From NCBI GenBank assembly GCA_033439255.1, contig JAVRDV010000018.1, forward strand, positions 310,001 to 374,000: a stretch of 64,000 nt of DNA. Direction: 5' to 3'. The position numbers and the translations under genes were made by a program. This DNA is from Hericium rajendrae (lineage: Eukaryota; Basidiomycota; Agaricomycetes; Russulales; Hericiaceae). The notes below the pieces were generated by a model that saw nothing but the letters and a program-made list of their open reading frames with translations, searched no databases and was not told where the DNA came from. Every line of letters starts with the position of its first letter. Within the stretch, counting starts at the first letter, position 1. Below, piece by piece: positions 1-12,250 of the stretch.

Positions 1-520
1 CACTTGTTCACATGCTCGTCTGCTCACCTGCTTGTTTGCATGCTCATCCACTCACCTGCTTGCCTACATGCCCACCTGCTCACTCACATGCCCACCTGCT
101 CACTTGCATGTCTGTCTGACCTACGTATGTACTACAGTAGAGGGGACTGGTGTTTATATATCTGTGAGATGACAGCACAAGTGGCCTAATGTAGTACGGA
201 GTAGTAATTAGCTAGCTCATGTTATGTAGTTATTCTTAAATAAAGTTTTTGAATGTTCTGATATATTGCAATTGAGTGAAATATAAGGATATCAACAGTT
301 GTTTATACATTGAATTGTATAACTACTGTAAAGAGATTCATTGCTACAGTAGAGACATATTCACTACAGGTCACTACGGCTCACTATCGGAGCCACGGTA
401 GTAGGGGGGGGTCCTACGAGTACTACAGGAGCTATGGGAGCTACAGGTCACTACGGTAGGATTCTAATCACTACTGTAGCTCATGGTAGCCCACTGTAGC
501 TCTTCCTGTTTTTCCAGATG
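1..520. mobile_element. Partial element abutting the left end of the KDZ transposon
   Basis: Positions 1-120 are C-rich low-complexity DNA with many CACCTGCTCA-like words. Positions 120-360 are AT-rich. Positions 350-510 are crowded with CTACAGTAG, GCTCACTA and CTGTAGCTC words in both orientations. This order (C-rich core, AT-rich tail, short-motif array) matches the insertion at 12.57-15.19 kb, although the motif differs. At 520/521 the sequence switches abruptly to the KDZ inverted repeat. The other end lies outside the window, so family and length are unknown. Confidence 0.4.
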
Positions 521-1978
521 AGTTAGTTACCATGCAGTATTGTCTGGCCAAGTATACCATTTCTGCAATCGAATATGCCTGGCCAAGCACAAAATATGCC
601 TCAGCCTACCGCGGCATATTGCGGCATATCAGTATGCTTGGCCAATATCCAATATGCCGCAAGGCTGCATGATCTTATGATTGGCCAATGTGCATATCCT
701 TTCTGCACCAACATGCCGCTATGGTTGACCAACATCCCATATAATTATACGCTACCATTCTGGCTTGATTGACCAACCTCACATATCTTTAACTGCGGCA
801 TGCCTCTGCGGTTGGCCAACGTCCCGTATATTCATACGGTGGCATTCCGGCTTGGTTGGCCAACGTCGCGCTGAAATAACTCAATCATGCCGCCATGGTT
901 GGCCAATGTCCTACTGTATTTGACTCAACCATTCTGGCTTGGCTGGCCAGCGTCTGATATTATATACCCCACCATTGCGCCTTGGTTGGCCAGCCTCCGA
1001 CATATTTTACCGCGGCATGCCGCCATGGTTGGCCAAACACGTACATCCTGCCTGCATCATCATCCCGCTATGGTTGGCCAACATCCGAAGTACTATACCA
1101 TACCATGTGACGTTGGTTGGCCAACACAAATATTGGTTCTTTTGTGTCATGCCCGCATGGTTGGCCAACACAAATATTGGTTCTTCTGTGTCATGCCCGC
1201 ATGGTTGGCCAATGTCAGACATGGTTTACTGCACCATGCCCCTACGGTTGGCCAACATATGAAATAGTGTACCGTACCATGCTGGTATGGTTGGCCAATG
1301 CGGACATCCTGTCTGTGTTGTCATGCTGCTATGGTTGGCCAACTCGCATATTCTCTCTTCAGGACCATGCCCGCATGGTTGGCCAACAGCCGAAGATACT
1401 ATTATACTGTGTGACATTGGTTGGCCAATGCACGTATTATCTCTTCTGTACCGTGGCCGCATGGTTGGCCAATGTCTGACTCACTTTACCGCGGCATGCC
1501 CCTATGGTTGGCCAACATCTGACGGACCATGCTATACCGTGCGACATTGGTTGGCCAACCCACATGTTCATTCTCCTGTACCATGCCAGCATGGTTGGCC
1601 AATGTCTGACTCACGTTACCGCGGCATGCCCCTATGGTTGGCCAACATCTGACGGACCGTGCTATACCGTGCGACATTGGTTGGTCAACCCACATGTTCG
1701 TTCTCCTGTACCATGCCAGCATGGTTGGTCAATGTCTGACTCACGTTACCGCGGCATGCCCCTATGGTTGGCCAACATCTGACGGACCATACTATACCGT
1801 GCGACATTGGTTGGCCAACCCACATGTTCGTTCTCCTGTACCATGCCAGCATGGTTGGCCAATGTCTGACTCATTTTACCGCGGCATGCCCCTATGGTTG
1901 GTCAACATCTGAAATAGTATACCATACTATGCTGGTATGGTTGGCCAACACACATTATAGATTGCACATGCTCATTTC
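521..1978 (+). repeat. Left terminal inverted repeat: TTGGCCAA array
   Basis: A palindromic TTGGCCAA(C) motif recurs every 50-70 bp, usually next to CATGCC or CATGGT. It mirrors 22913-24100. Positions 1494-1913 contain three head-to-tail copies of a 130-bp unit; the right arm has about one, which explains most of the roughly 270-bp length difference. The open frames in this block are by-products of the repeat and are not listed as genes. Confidence 0.9.
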
Positions 1979-2790
1979 TTAGCATACTACATACAATGTC
2001 TATTTACCGCTATTTCACGCCACACTGCCATACCTACATTGGTTGGTCAGCCATGAACTCACCACTGCTTGTATGGATGCTCTACATCAACAGGGAGGTG
2101 ATGCTGGTGGTGACCGGCTCCTCGTGTTGTATTGCAATACGAGCGATGCTACAACCTTATCCAGAAGACCGTACCCCATGCCCGTAACATCCCCAAGCAG
2201 CCACGTCCCGTGATTCTCTGCATACCTCTGGTCATCATTCGTTCCATTGTATGCTCATATGGACTTGTATCGCAGACCGAGTGCATGCGTGCTAATGTAC
2301 TATGCTTCCCAGGTATGCCGCGGCATACTTACAGCATATGCCGCGGTTGATCTCTGGAATGTACAGGAATACGAGCGATGCTACAACCTTATCCAGAAGA
2401 CCGTACCCCACGCCCGTAACATCCCCAAACAGCCATGTCCAGAGATTCTCTGCATATCTCTGGTCGTCTGTGGACTTGTATCGCAGACCACGTGCGTGCG
2501 TACTAATGTACTATGCTGCCCATGTATGCCGCGGCATAATCTCAGAATATGCCGCAGCCTAGCTCCAGAATGTACAATGATACAAGTGATGCTAGAACCT
2601 TATCCAGAAGACCGTACCCCATTCCTGTAAAATCCCCAAGCAGCCACGTCCAGAGATTCTCTGCGTATCTCTGGTCGTCTATGGACTTGTATCGCAGACC
2701 ATGTGTGTGCGTACGAATGTACTGCATGACTAATATATGCCGCGGCATAATGTGGACCAATCTCATACAGATGCAATGAGTGGCAGTTCG
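1979..2790 (+). repeat. Inner part of left inverted repeat, three ~200-bp units
   Basis: After a short AT-rich stretch, about 2130-2760 holds three tandem units sharing ACCTTATCCAGAAGACCGTA, CCCCAAGCAGCC and GACTTGTATCGCAGACC. Each unit ends near a perfect ATGCCGCGGCAT palindrome (2315, 2526, 2737). The right arm has two units (about 22,376-22,750), so unit number differs between arms. Positions 2790-3247 hold no gene that I can support. Confidence 0.8.
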
Positions 2791-3247
2791 GAGTTTGATG
2801 AACATTCAGGAGCCCGGTCTCATTTACTACCTTTTGATATATGTGTTGCATTTGTTTTCGATTTCAGAAATTGCAGCGTCCTTGCACTTTCAATATCGTC
2901 TGATCTGTCTTGATTCTATGCTCTCAACGACTTGAAGTGCCCATAATATGTTTCGACAATCCCCACAGATGCCGCCTCAGCTGCCGCGGCATTTGTACGA
3001 TCTCTGTCTGGCTTGCATGTAATTTGAAACACATTGTAGGAGGCTGTCCATGTACTAATTGAAGGAATACAGTTTCCGTCTATGCCGCGGAGACTTCTGT
3101 ATAGCATATCCATCCCCATGTCGTACAATCATTATAGAATGCCGCCAATGTTGTTATCATTCATGCGGCATTTTGCTGGTATATGAACCTCAATCTCTGA
3201 TATAAAGTATATCTACCCTACAAGAATACTAAGATACGGATAGCCAC

Positions 3248-4394
3248 CTAGTACTTTTCAACTGCCATTCGGTAGCTATCCCGTGCATCCTCTAGGTAAC
3301 TCTTCATTCTCTCATGGCCTTTCGCTAACGTTCGGAAGAGGTTTAATTCTGTCTCGAACCATGCTGCTTCCGCTGCCATGACCTGCTGAAGTACCATCAT
3401 ACCGACAGATCCCGGATGGAGGCGACGGGACATGCTGAGATATCGGTGAAACGGGAAGTCCTGTGATATTTTGACCATCAGCTATAGGGACAGTCACTCA
3501 TCTCAAGTTAAAACGCACCTCGACCAATGGTGGCGGACTGCTACTATCCTGTTGGCCAGAAGAGAGGCATCATTAACATCTCATCACACATCAGCACAAA
3601 ATGTCCGCACCTCAGCCTGTTCAGTAGCCATGATTACCAGTCCATCACCTTTCTCCACCATTCTCTCCTTTCCCTTTCCCTTACCGGATACCTGGATTAA
3701 TTTAGGACTTAGTATATTGGCCGTGGTCATAGCCATAGTACATACCGATCCCGTGGGACTGCCTACTCCAGCCTTCGCAGGTGTCGCGATGGCATTACGA
3801 CCCGCCTCGCACTGCACATCCGGGCTTATGCCATCATCACGAATGACACCGCTGATCATCGTTTTGGTAAGCGCAACTGCAGCCGATATGTCCCCTGGAC
3901 CTCGCGAGGCATATCCCACCCCATCCGCAGATGCAGAATTCGGTAAATCAGTTTAAATTCAGGTAGAATGGGTTGACAACATACCTCCTCACCCAGAGTA
4001 GGACTACCGCATATGTCCATAAACATGCCCTCCATCTCCCGTAGCTCGTCCATTGCTCCCTGAGAAATATCAGCAACCAATTTCCCAGGGCTCGCACCCT
4101 ACTCACCTTTTCAACTTCCTGGACATCGGACCCTGTGCGCTCGTGAGCTACATTCATAGTCGGCAGATCAAGGACACCGCAGAACATGTCCTCCATCGCC
4201 TGAATGTCATCAGGATCTCCCTGCCCGCTATAAGCGTTGAAATCCAATGCTCTAACAATAGCACTCACCTGGTCCCCGCGTGCTGCCTGGCCTGCGGGCA
4301 TATGGTTCTGCGGGTTGTCAGAATACATATCCGCATCATGTTCAGACTCCTCAGCGAGTCCTACCATGAATGAATCCAGGTCGTCAGCGTTCAT
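3248..4394 (-). CDS. Unknown KDZ-element cargo protein A (301 codons)
   Basis: I do not recognise this protein. It reads as five exons on the minus strand: 4394-4107, 4059-3993, 3894-3590, 3548-3519 and 3460-3248. All four introns have GT/AG ends and the exons total 903 nt, an unbroken frame. It begins MNADDLDSFMVGLAEESEHD, so the N-terminus is acidic. The middle (near FMDICGSP and the KGKGKER stretch) is low-complexity. The C-terminal 70 residues look helical (LQQVMAAEAAWFETEL, LAKGHERMKSYLEDA). No membrane segment or catalytic motif is evident. It is divergent from gene B, with 143 bp between the starts, so the two may share a promoter. The second donor (GTGAGG) and third donor (GTGTGA) are less canonical, so exon edges there are the weakest part. 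Confidence 0.7.
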
Positions 4395-4537
4395 TGTAGT
4401 AGAGAGTCAACAGTGACACCAGCACCAATCTACGCGAGTTCACCGTGCGGCGCAACGGTCATGTGATCTGGCTCTCACTTCCCCGCGGACGCGGCTAAGT
4501 CGACATCCTGTCCCACTCTCACTTTGCACTCACCACC
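4395..4537. promoter_or_regulatory. Shared upstream region of divergent genes A and B
   Basis: These 143 bp separate the start codons of two divergently oriented cargo genes. The sequence is CpG-containing (CCCCGCGGACGCGG near 4480) and has no clear TATA box. A bidirectional promoter is inferred from layout only. Confidence 0.4.
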
Positions 4538-7013
4538 ATGTCATCCCCCTACACCCCACTTGAAAAGGATGTCATGCGCTGTGCTCTTCGTGTCCTCCTT
4601 GCCCTTGGTTCTCTAAAGCACCGGGACATTATCAGCAGGGATGAGTGGGAGCGATGTTTCACTGCGGAACAAGTATGTTTTCAGTTCTTAACTTCATATG
4701 CTGCTGACCACGTTACGTCTCTGCAGAAATCTCTAGCACAGGCATTTCTGGCCGTGCAACAAGCCGGCGAATGCAAGATAATCCCGCCGCTTGTCATCAG
4801 CTGGATGCTTGAGATGGTAGATGCCTGCCGCATGTCCCGGCCAGTGGACTTCGCTTCCATCTCCTCTGCGGATTCCCATCTCAAGGAGGAAATGATGGGG
4901 CACTACCACTCTGAGTTGTGGCCAACAAACTACCATGATCTCGACGATTCCCAGGGCGGCAGTGTGCTTGAAGGTGGGTGGTGGTTAGAGCTAGGTGTGT
5001 CGGTATTCGGTCCTGCATCATATTCAATCCATTGATGTATTGTTAGATCGTAATGAATCCCCAGTTTCCATTGCATCGTCATCCGACCATCCTGCTGGTC
5101 GTTCCTCCACTCAGACCACCCGCCCCGCCGTCGTACCTACTGCGAAACCTCCCCAGCCTGATCCTGAACGTCGCCAACCCCCACGACCTCGGCCTAAGGT
5201 TGTGCTCCAGCCCACGAAGAATGGCATTCGCATCCAAATCCCTGCAGATGATGCCGCCGAGATCCAAGAGCAAATTGATCGCAACCGCGCGCAGGTAGAG
5301 GCTTCTAAGATGCCCTCAAGGCCTGCAGAGCATGTCCCTGCCGCGCCGACCCCACCAGAGCCCCGCCGAAGCAAGCGCCGTGCGGAAGCCATGGCCTCTG
5401 ATGACAATGCCTTACCCGATGCCGCCCAACCAAAGACAAAGGTGCAGAAGACGAAGAACGTGCCTGCATCCAAGAAGGCTGCACCAATGAAGGCTGGGGC
5501 CAGCAAGACCACTTCTGCCTCGAAGAAGCCAGCAGCAGGCAAGACCGCTGCGAAGCCCCAAAAGGGCGGACGTGGCTGCAAGAATGCAGCGGCGACCAGC
5601 CAAGAAGTCCAGCAGTTGCAGGCCATTGAGGACGCCAGAGAGCAGGAGGAGAACCAGCAGGGAGATCAGGGTGTGGAGAGCGAGCAGCAGCAAAATGAGG
5701 ACCAGCTTCCTCCACAGGTAAGTCTGTAATTTGTTACCATATTCTTCCAATGCTCACATATACCTTTGCTCCAGCGGGTATTCACAGCTGACGAGCTTCG
5801 ATACATCAAGCAGGCCAAATTGGTAGCGGTACGCTTGCAAATTTCATTGTTACTTTATCATAAGCAATACTGATGAAGGTTTCAAATATCTTAGCTGGAT
5901 TCCTGCGAGCACTGCGTAACGGACCAGAAGCCTTGCTTCCCCAGGGGCCCATGCAACGCCTGCCTCGCCTGCAAGGGCCTCAAGCACAAATGCTCCCACC
6001 GGGCCCAAGGCACAGGCAGCGGGAATAGGCGTAACTGGGACCCAGAGGACTACTATGATGTGCTCTGGCGGCATGCAGCTGGGCCGATGCCCAAATGGCC
6101 CCTGGACCGCTCTGTCGACTGGGAACCTGAGGTGCAGGGTAATGTCTCATCATGGGGCTACTGGTCTGACGCAGCCTCGGCGACAGCTGCCGCAGCTCAG
6201 GCAGCCTCGGCTTCGAAGGCGGAAGCACAGCAGGCCGCAGTTACTCAGGCACCCGCTGACTTTGACGTCGACATGGAGGATGAGCCGCATATGCCAACAC
6301 TGCCAATGCAGGTCAACTTGGATGACCGTGCTCCTGGACCATCTTGGCGTAAGGACAAGGGCAAGGCTCCAGTGCACGCCCAGGACCAACACTTCGACAG
6401 TCCTGCACACGCTGATCCAGATCACCAGTCTGAAATTCCCCTGGATGTCACCCCTCCTCGCCGACTGAATCTGTCTCCTCATCCCCCTATTGCTTGCATT
6501 GACGATCCAATGCCGCAAGACCCGTGGGAATACGACCCACACTCCCAACAGCTGGTTGAGGATCTTGCCGTGAATATCAAGCGTATTCGCCTGCAATTGG
6601 GCACGCACAAAGGTGTCATTCAAGGCATGGCCCATCTCTCCACGGACGTGCAACGCCTCTCTGAGCGAGTGTCCAGCATTGACACCACACAAGGCTGCCA
6701 TCAGGAGTCAGTGGAACAGCGACTCAAGGAGCATGAGGACCATCTTCAAAACATTGATAGGGGCCTCACCACACTATCCAGCAACCTGCACACTGACATC
6801 TCCGACATGTCCTCCAGGATGGCCTCCTGGTTCGAAGAGCTGCGTGGCATGGTCAACATGGCCCCGCAACAAGTTCTGGTTCCCGCGGGACTATTTGGTG
6901 GGCGGTTTAGCACGGCGGCGGCAGTTCAGTGGGGTGGAGCTACTGATGCAGACCGCGGCAATGCTGGGGCCTTATCCAGCCAGTCTAGCACAGGTTCAAA
7001 ACCTGCCGAGTAG
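4538..7013 (+). CDS. Cysteine-cluster KDZ-element cargo protein B (741 aa)
   Basis: Five exons (4538-4672, 4727-4973, 5047-5717, 5775-5828, 5895-7013) total 2226 nt in one open frame with GT/AG introns. Domains in order: an N-terminal helical region (about residues 1-125); a long basic Ala/Lys/Pro-rich linker (about 130-330) with KKPAAGK-type tracts; a Gln/Glu-rich stretch; then a cysteine cluster near residues 372-402, CEHCVTDQKPC followed by CNACLACKGLKHKC. The C-terminal part is low-complexity, then coiled (about 540-650, spaced Leu/Ile/Val). The cluster resembles fungal Zn2Cys6-like clusters but has an extra Cys, so nucleic-acid binding is an inference. Gene C is convergent, with 732 bp between the stops. 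Confidence 0.8.
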
Positions 7014-7744
7014 GTATATCCATGCCCGCGGCATCCGGCGGCATTTTCACTATTATTTCATGAGTCCTGCATGCTCTTCGCCCTTGTACTTAAATAGATA
7101 ATGAATGATCAATCTCTCCTATCTAAGATAAAATGTGTGACCTGAGATGAATGATTCTTGGGCTTAAGACAGTTATATAACCCGTTTCAAGTCTCGCATG
7201 GCAATATCTGTGTATACAACATCCTGAACTGCGACCAGATATGAGTATCTATGATATGATGCACCAGAGTCTACATCACATGGAGTATTGACCCCGCCTT
7301 TCTCCATGTTCCACACACTGCTTTGAATCTCTGCGGCATGCTACTGACAACCTAAGGACATCGCCCGACAGCACACCACTGATTTATCATGCCGCGGCAT
7401 ATCTATTGACGTAGCCTATGCTCCTGCACCCTGCTTCGGGACTTCCAGAGCCATCACCCTCCTCTCTATATCCTACAGCCCACTGTAAATGTTGTTCGCG
7501 TCGGCCCACGGCCGCGTGAGGCATGTTGAAGCCCCTATCGTTCGGTATACAATGCCGCGGCATATCTGTTGAAGGATGCCGCATGCCGGCGAGAGTCCAA
7601 TGGGCTCTCTCAAGCTTTCCTGCCACCGGATGGACGTGCTGCAGGGATCGCAACCTCCACTGTCAGCTTCGGATTGCGGCCAGAACGTGGGGGTTGTCTA
7701 CATTGTGAATCAGCAAGACGCCTGGGTGCTGACAGCAGCATAAC
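7014..7744. other. Intergenic region between convergent genes B and C
   Basis: I see no gene. Two perfect copies of the 12-bp palindrome ATGCCGCGGCAT (7389-7400, 7552-7563) and several GCGGCAT half-sites lie here, at or beyond the 3' ends of two converging genes. Confidence 0.6.
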
Positions 7745-10700
7745 TTACTCAAGGGCCTTAGCCGTCGGCCGCTTTCTCCTAGACCCTTCAACAATGTTCT
7801 CATCCTGCACTTCAGGCTTTCTTTGCCGCCTTGCAGGCGGCTTGATTGGGGGATGCATCGAGCTCGGCCCAGCCTTTGGGGGACTATCAGGAGATCGAAG
7901 ACGTTTCCCTAGCAGATGGGGGCCTCCACGATCATTGGCGGCATTGCTGGCCCTCGTGACATTGGCATTCTGTCCAGAGGATGGAGCCTGCTGCCCGGAT
8001 AGTTTAGCATCATTGCCGCATAAATAAAGAGATAATTAATGTTGCCTACAGTTTCGGTAGTGCCTTCCGGATCATCTAACGCCTTGCAGGCTTTCGTAAT
8101 TGCAGGGATTATCAGACTCGCAATGTAAGCGAAAGCAAGAGGTGATCCGTTCAAATAGCCAGGTCCTGAGCTCTCCTTGTCTGCGTCCTCTGCGAATTGG
8201 CCTTCATGCATATCATGTATAGCACTACCCATGGCCAAAGCAAAGGTTTCCATGCTTGTCCTAGATTGGACACTCCTCGACCTGTTCTGCGTTGGTGTAG
8301 AAAGCCAGGGCTTCGTACCAATCCATGTGGTGAGGTCCTCTAGCCCCTCCTGCCTATGAACTTCAGCAGGAAGCCACATTTCCTGGCTCTCCCAGTCTTT
8401 CCAGTGCGTTCTCCAGCTTGCTGGAAGTGGAATTAGTGGCGCAGCACCCATTCCCTAAGTCCAGTTAATGTTTGAAACTTTGAGATGTCATAATAGCATC
8501 ACTCACTCCTTGCATCTGTGCAATCAGCTCCAGAAGCTTGCAATACTCCTTTTCATTGGATAACGAGGCCAGGTATTGCATGCGGAGTCGGGTGTGGCGT
8601 CGTGTGTCTGCAGGGCATTCCAAAGTGGCTGGACGATTACCACGGCGTTGCGGAGCACCACCTGCAGCAGCGAGAGACCCTCCGGCAGGGCCGCCTGAGC
8701 TTCCAGTCCACCCAGGAGGTCTCTCCAGCTCCTGTAGGCTCTGGTCTGCCACTTCGTCCACCATGATCAACACCTCATCCTCCTCATCAGTCGATGGAAT
8801 TCCAGACTCCTTCTGCTGTCCTTTGGTTTCCTTTGCCTTCTTCCCCTTCCCAAGCTTCACCAGATTAGCCTTCGTTATGGTCAGTCGTTCCTGATAGGCT
8901 TTATTCTTCACCTCCTTCGCTTTCGTCTTTGCCTCCCTCGCCTTTGCCTCCCTCGCCTTTGCCTCCCTCGCCTTTGCCTCCCTCGCCTTTGCCTCCCTCG
9001 CCTCCTTCGCCTGAGCCTCCGCCTGAGCCTCCGCCTGAGCCTCCGCCTTCACCGCGGCCTTCGCCTGGGCCTTCGCCTGAGCCTTCTCCCCCATGGTCTT
9101 TGCCACCGCGACTTTGGCCTTCATGGCGTTTGCCTTGGCTGCAATTGCCTTGGCCTCCATCGCCTTGGCCGCCTTAGTGGTTTTCGCTTTTGCCTGCGAG
9201 GCATTCTCCTGAGCCACCTGCACCTCATGCTGTTTGGCCAGGGTCTGCGTTGCCGCCTTTGGATGCTGTGCGTCACTCTCCAAGTCTATATCAGACGGGT
9301 TTGCCTCCTCTACTTCTGCTTCGGAGTCCTCCTCTGCTGCTGCAGTAATGCCGCTGTAGTCCGCATCAGATAGAACATCCCCTGCCTTGGACGCATCAGT
9401 GTCCGAAAGGTGGATGATGTCTTCACCACCTAGTGACGACGAGGTAAGGTCCTCATCGGTGTCGTAATCCCTTGGGGGCCTGTCCTTGCCTTTCCGCCTG
9501 ATTGCAGGTGGCGGGGTGTCTTGTACATCTGGTGACGATGGGGTCTGGTCATCCTGGCTGTCGTAATCAACGTGCACCCGTTCCTTGCCTTTTCCCAAGG
9601 TCGCCATCGGTGTACGGCTTTGTGCGGAGGTATTGGAGAACCCAGCGGCATTCCAGGACGCTGTTGGGGGCCTGTCCTTGCTTTTCCGCCTGATTACAGG
9701 TGGCGGGGTGTCTTGTACATCTGGTGACGATGGGGTCTGGTCATCCTGGCTGTCGTAATCAACGTGCGCCCATTCCTTGCCTTTTCCCAAGGTCGCCGTC
9801 GGTGTACGGCTTTGCACGGAGGTATTGGAGAGCTCCGCGGCATTCCCGGACCCTGTGGAGGGGGACATGGCATGGCGGGCCTTCAATGCGGCTTTCCTGC
9901 CTTTAGCAGGAGGTCCCTGCATTGGAGTAGGAGCTTTGGCAAAGCATTGAACAGTGTCATCACCGTCAACCTCCGGAAAATAATCCCACTTGAAGGGAAT
10001 CAAGCCTTCGTCTATGCGGTGGTGCCAGTGCCTGTATACATCTTCAATGCAATATTGGTTCCACTTTGACGGGTGAATCCAGAATTGGTATCCTGGCGGG
10101 AAGCAATCTAGGGAGAAGTAGTCGCTGTCCTCGGTAAAAACCAATCCCCATGGCACCGCACCCTTCACTTCACCTATTGCAATATCTGATCTACATGTCA
10201 GCTTCTGCTCCACGAGATGATACTCTGGCTTACAGAAGTGTGCAGTCATCCACTGAGTGATCAAGGCCTTCCGCTCTTGCCTCTCCAGCTTATCGAATAC
10301 CTCTAGCGATGGCAAGATCGGCCAGCCTTCATCGTCATAATCCAGTTCCGGGAGGTCTAGGCTTTCGCTTGGAGCATCTGGAGCTTCACAAAGCAGGGGA
10401 TCTGAAGCATGGCATCAGCGCTTGCCAGCCAGATATATTGAAGTACTCACCTGATGCCTTTGTTGACCACTCCGTCCATTGTGTAAATATGCCGGTGTCT
10501 GCCCAGTTCAGATTTGCCTCGCTGAACCCCTTTGTCCCAGACAGGTCTTCTGTATAGTCTTGCCTACTCGGGGTTAACTCAAGTCAAATGTTAAAGCAGC
10601 AAATGACTTACATGGCATGGGCCAGACGGCCATCAGGGCATTTAAAAGATGTGAAAATGATCATTTGCATGCCGCACTGCTGATACATTTCTTTGGCAAA

Positions 10701-11395
10701 GCCGTGCATGTGGGCGACTGCATATTTGGATGCATTTCTATTCAGGATTAGCCCCCGCGGTTGCTAGAAGAGAAGTTTGACACGTACTTGCATTGCACAT
10801 CAGGCGGGGGGCCCATCTGATTCCACTCATTCGCCATCTCCTCATACTTCGCCTTATCCGCGTCACTGAACTTCGCACACCACGCCATTAGGGTGTTCTG
10901 TCGCAATCCAACCCACTTCGGGGACCCGACTTTGACCCCGTTCACCCGCTCGAAGTATGCATGGAACGAATCCTTCTGCTCATGTGCGGCCACGTTCCTC
11001 CAGTCTGCCTTCTTCACGTACTTCTTGACCTGGGTACTTGCGGTCTTACGGCCATTATTTCGGAACCAGATCACGACGCGCTGTGCTGAAAGTCAGAAAG
11101 GGAGATTTCAAGTAAAACAGATATGGACCTCCTTGACCCGATGCCTCCACTTCTTCCAGGGAGCAAACTCGTGGGCAAATTTGACCTCCAGGTGGTCCAC
11201 ACATTCGTTTGCAATGGCTGTCTTTCGGGCAGAGTCCGCCAAACGATACTCGGCCACTCATGTGAAGAGATATGCAATGTGGCGGGGCTGGAGGGTGAGC
11301 TGGACTTCCAATGCTGCTGAGGTGCTTGCGGTTGCCTCATCCGCGGCTTTGGACATGTGCTTGTTGGCTTTGGTTATCTTTTTCGCCCTAGCCAT
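7745..11395 (-). CDS. Large unknown KDZ-element cargo protein C, with one in-frame TGA
   Basis: Seven exons on the minus strand: 11395-11129, 11080-10788, 10737-10612, 10563-10451, 10401-8507, 8454-8050 and 7990-7745. They sum to 3345 nt (1115 codons) with GT/AG introns. The N-terminus has a basic region ending VVIWFRNNGRK, then a module around KWVGLRQNTLMAWCAKFSD and YEEMANEWNQMGPPP. A conserved-looking central region follows (PPGYQFWIHPSKWNQYC). After it come a tandemly duplicated block of about 60 residues (DYDSQDDQTPSSPDVQDTPP twice), an Ala/Lys/Glu coiled stretch with repeated EAKAR, and a basic C-terminus (SRRKRPTAK). A TGA at 11260-11258 interrupts exon 1 between LFT and VAEYRLAD and would arise from CGA by one C-to-T change. 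A DNA- or chromatin-associated role is inferred from composition only. Confidence 0.75.
8929..9060 (-). repeat. 15-bp coding repeat (EAKAR) in gene C
   Basis: About five head-to-tail copies of CCTTTGCCTCCCTCG (plus-strand view), then GCCTCCGCCTGA copies, encode the Ala/Glu/Lys/Arg heptad-like stretch of protein C. Such tracts usually form long single helices and vary in length between alleles. Confidence 0.75.
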
Positions 11396-12250
11396 TAGGA
11401 AGGGGAAATGTAGGGGATGGCCAGAAAGGACATGCGACCTTGAACGAATTTTTGCAATATAATTCGTCCGTCTTCCATCACGCACCGGCCAGGATCGAAT
11501 TGGGAACCCATCCGATCACACCATGGCAGGTATTGAAATACCGGTAAGGCAACCAACAGGGCCAGCCGAAATAATCCTTGCCGAACGGAGAGCAACGGGC
11601 ATGTTGCTCCATTCGAAAGAAGACAGGTTTCCCGTTGTCACTCACTACAACAATCACATGCCCATCGCTTCATTTGCCAACTAGTACTGAGATTGAGCAT
11701 AATGCTAGCTTGATACACATATTCCATCCGTATATCATGTATTTCTGGGAAGAGAAGTCAGTAGGATCTTTGAATGTGTCTGTGGATCGATAGACGCAAA
11801 TAAGAAGTCCAGCGCGCCAAACATCTGGGCACGGCCCCCACCGGATAATCTATCCACAATCAATCGGTTACTCGTCATAATACATAATACAGCTATCAAG
11901 TCTGGTCCGAAGTCCACAATCGTGATGCGAGAAAGCATTAATGAGCCATATACACAATTGTGTAGTATCAAAGACTGTGGAGAATGTTGGGTTATTGTTA
12001 AGTTTATAGTGTACAATTCCCGAAACATAGATTCATGCTGATTGAGTCAACCGCTGGACAATAGAAAGGTACAAAAACAGCGGTAGCTTCATAGGACAAT
12101 AGAATGACATTGGCAATTCCAAATTGATGGGACAATAGAACAATGTAATATGTGGACAATGGAAGCTCGAGTACGATCATGGCTGCCTCATTGTCCCTGC
12201 AAGTATTTCAGTCTGCGGTATTCCAGAGACAACTATACCACAGAGTCATC
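11396..12250. other. Divergent intergenic region between genes C and D
   Basis: About 850 bp separate the start of gene C (minus) from the likely start of gene D (plus). Near 12,040-12,165 the phrase GGACAATAGAA recurs at short intervals. I see no further gene. Confidence 0.4.

Noticed and set aside
575-1982. Many overlapping open frames (MVGQ..., PYGWPT...) in both strands
   Set aside because: They are made by the TTGGCCAA repeat in the inverted arms; the same peptides recur in register with the repeat.
5111-5626. Minus-strand frame of 171 codons
   Set aside because: Antisense shadow of gene B, whose exons fit one frame.
8929-9177. Plus-strand frame rich in Pro/Ser (PPSPLPPSPLPP)
   Set aside because: It is antisense to the EAKAR repeat of gene C, which has splice and frame support.
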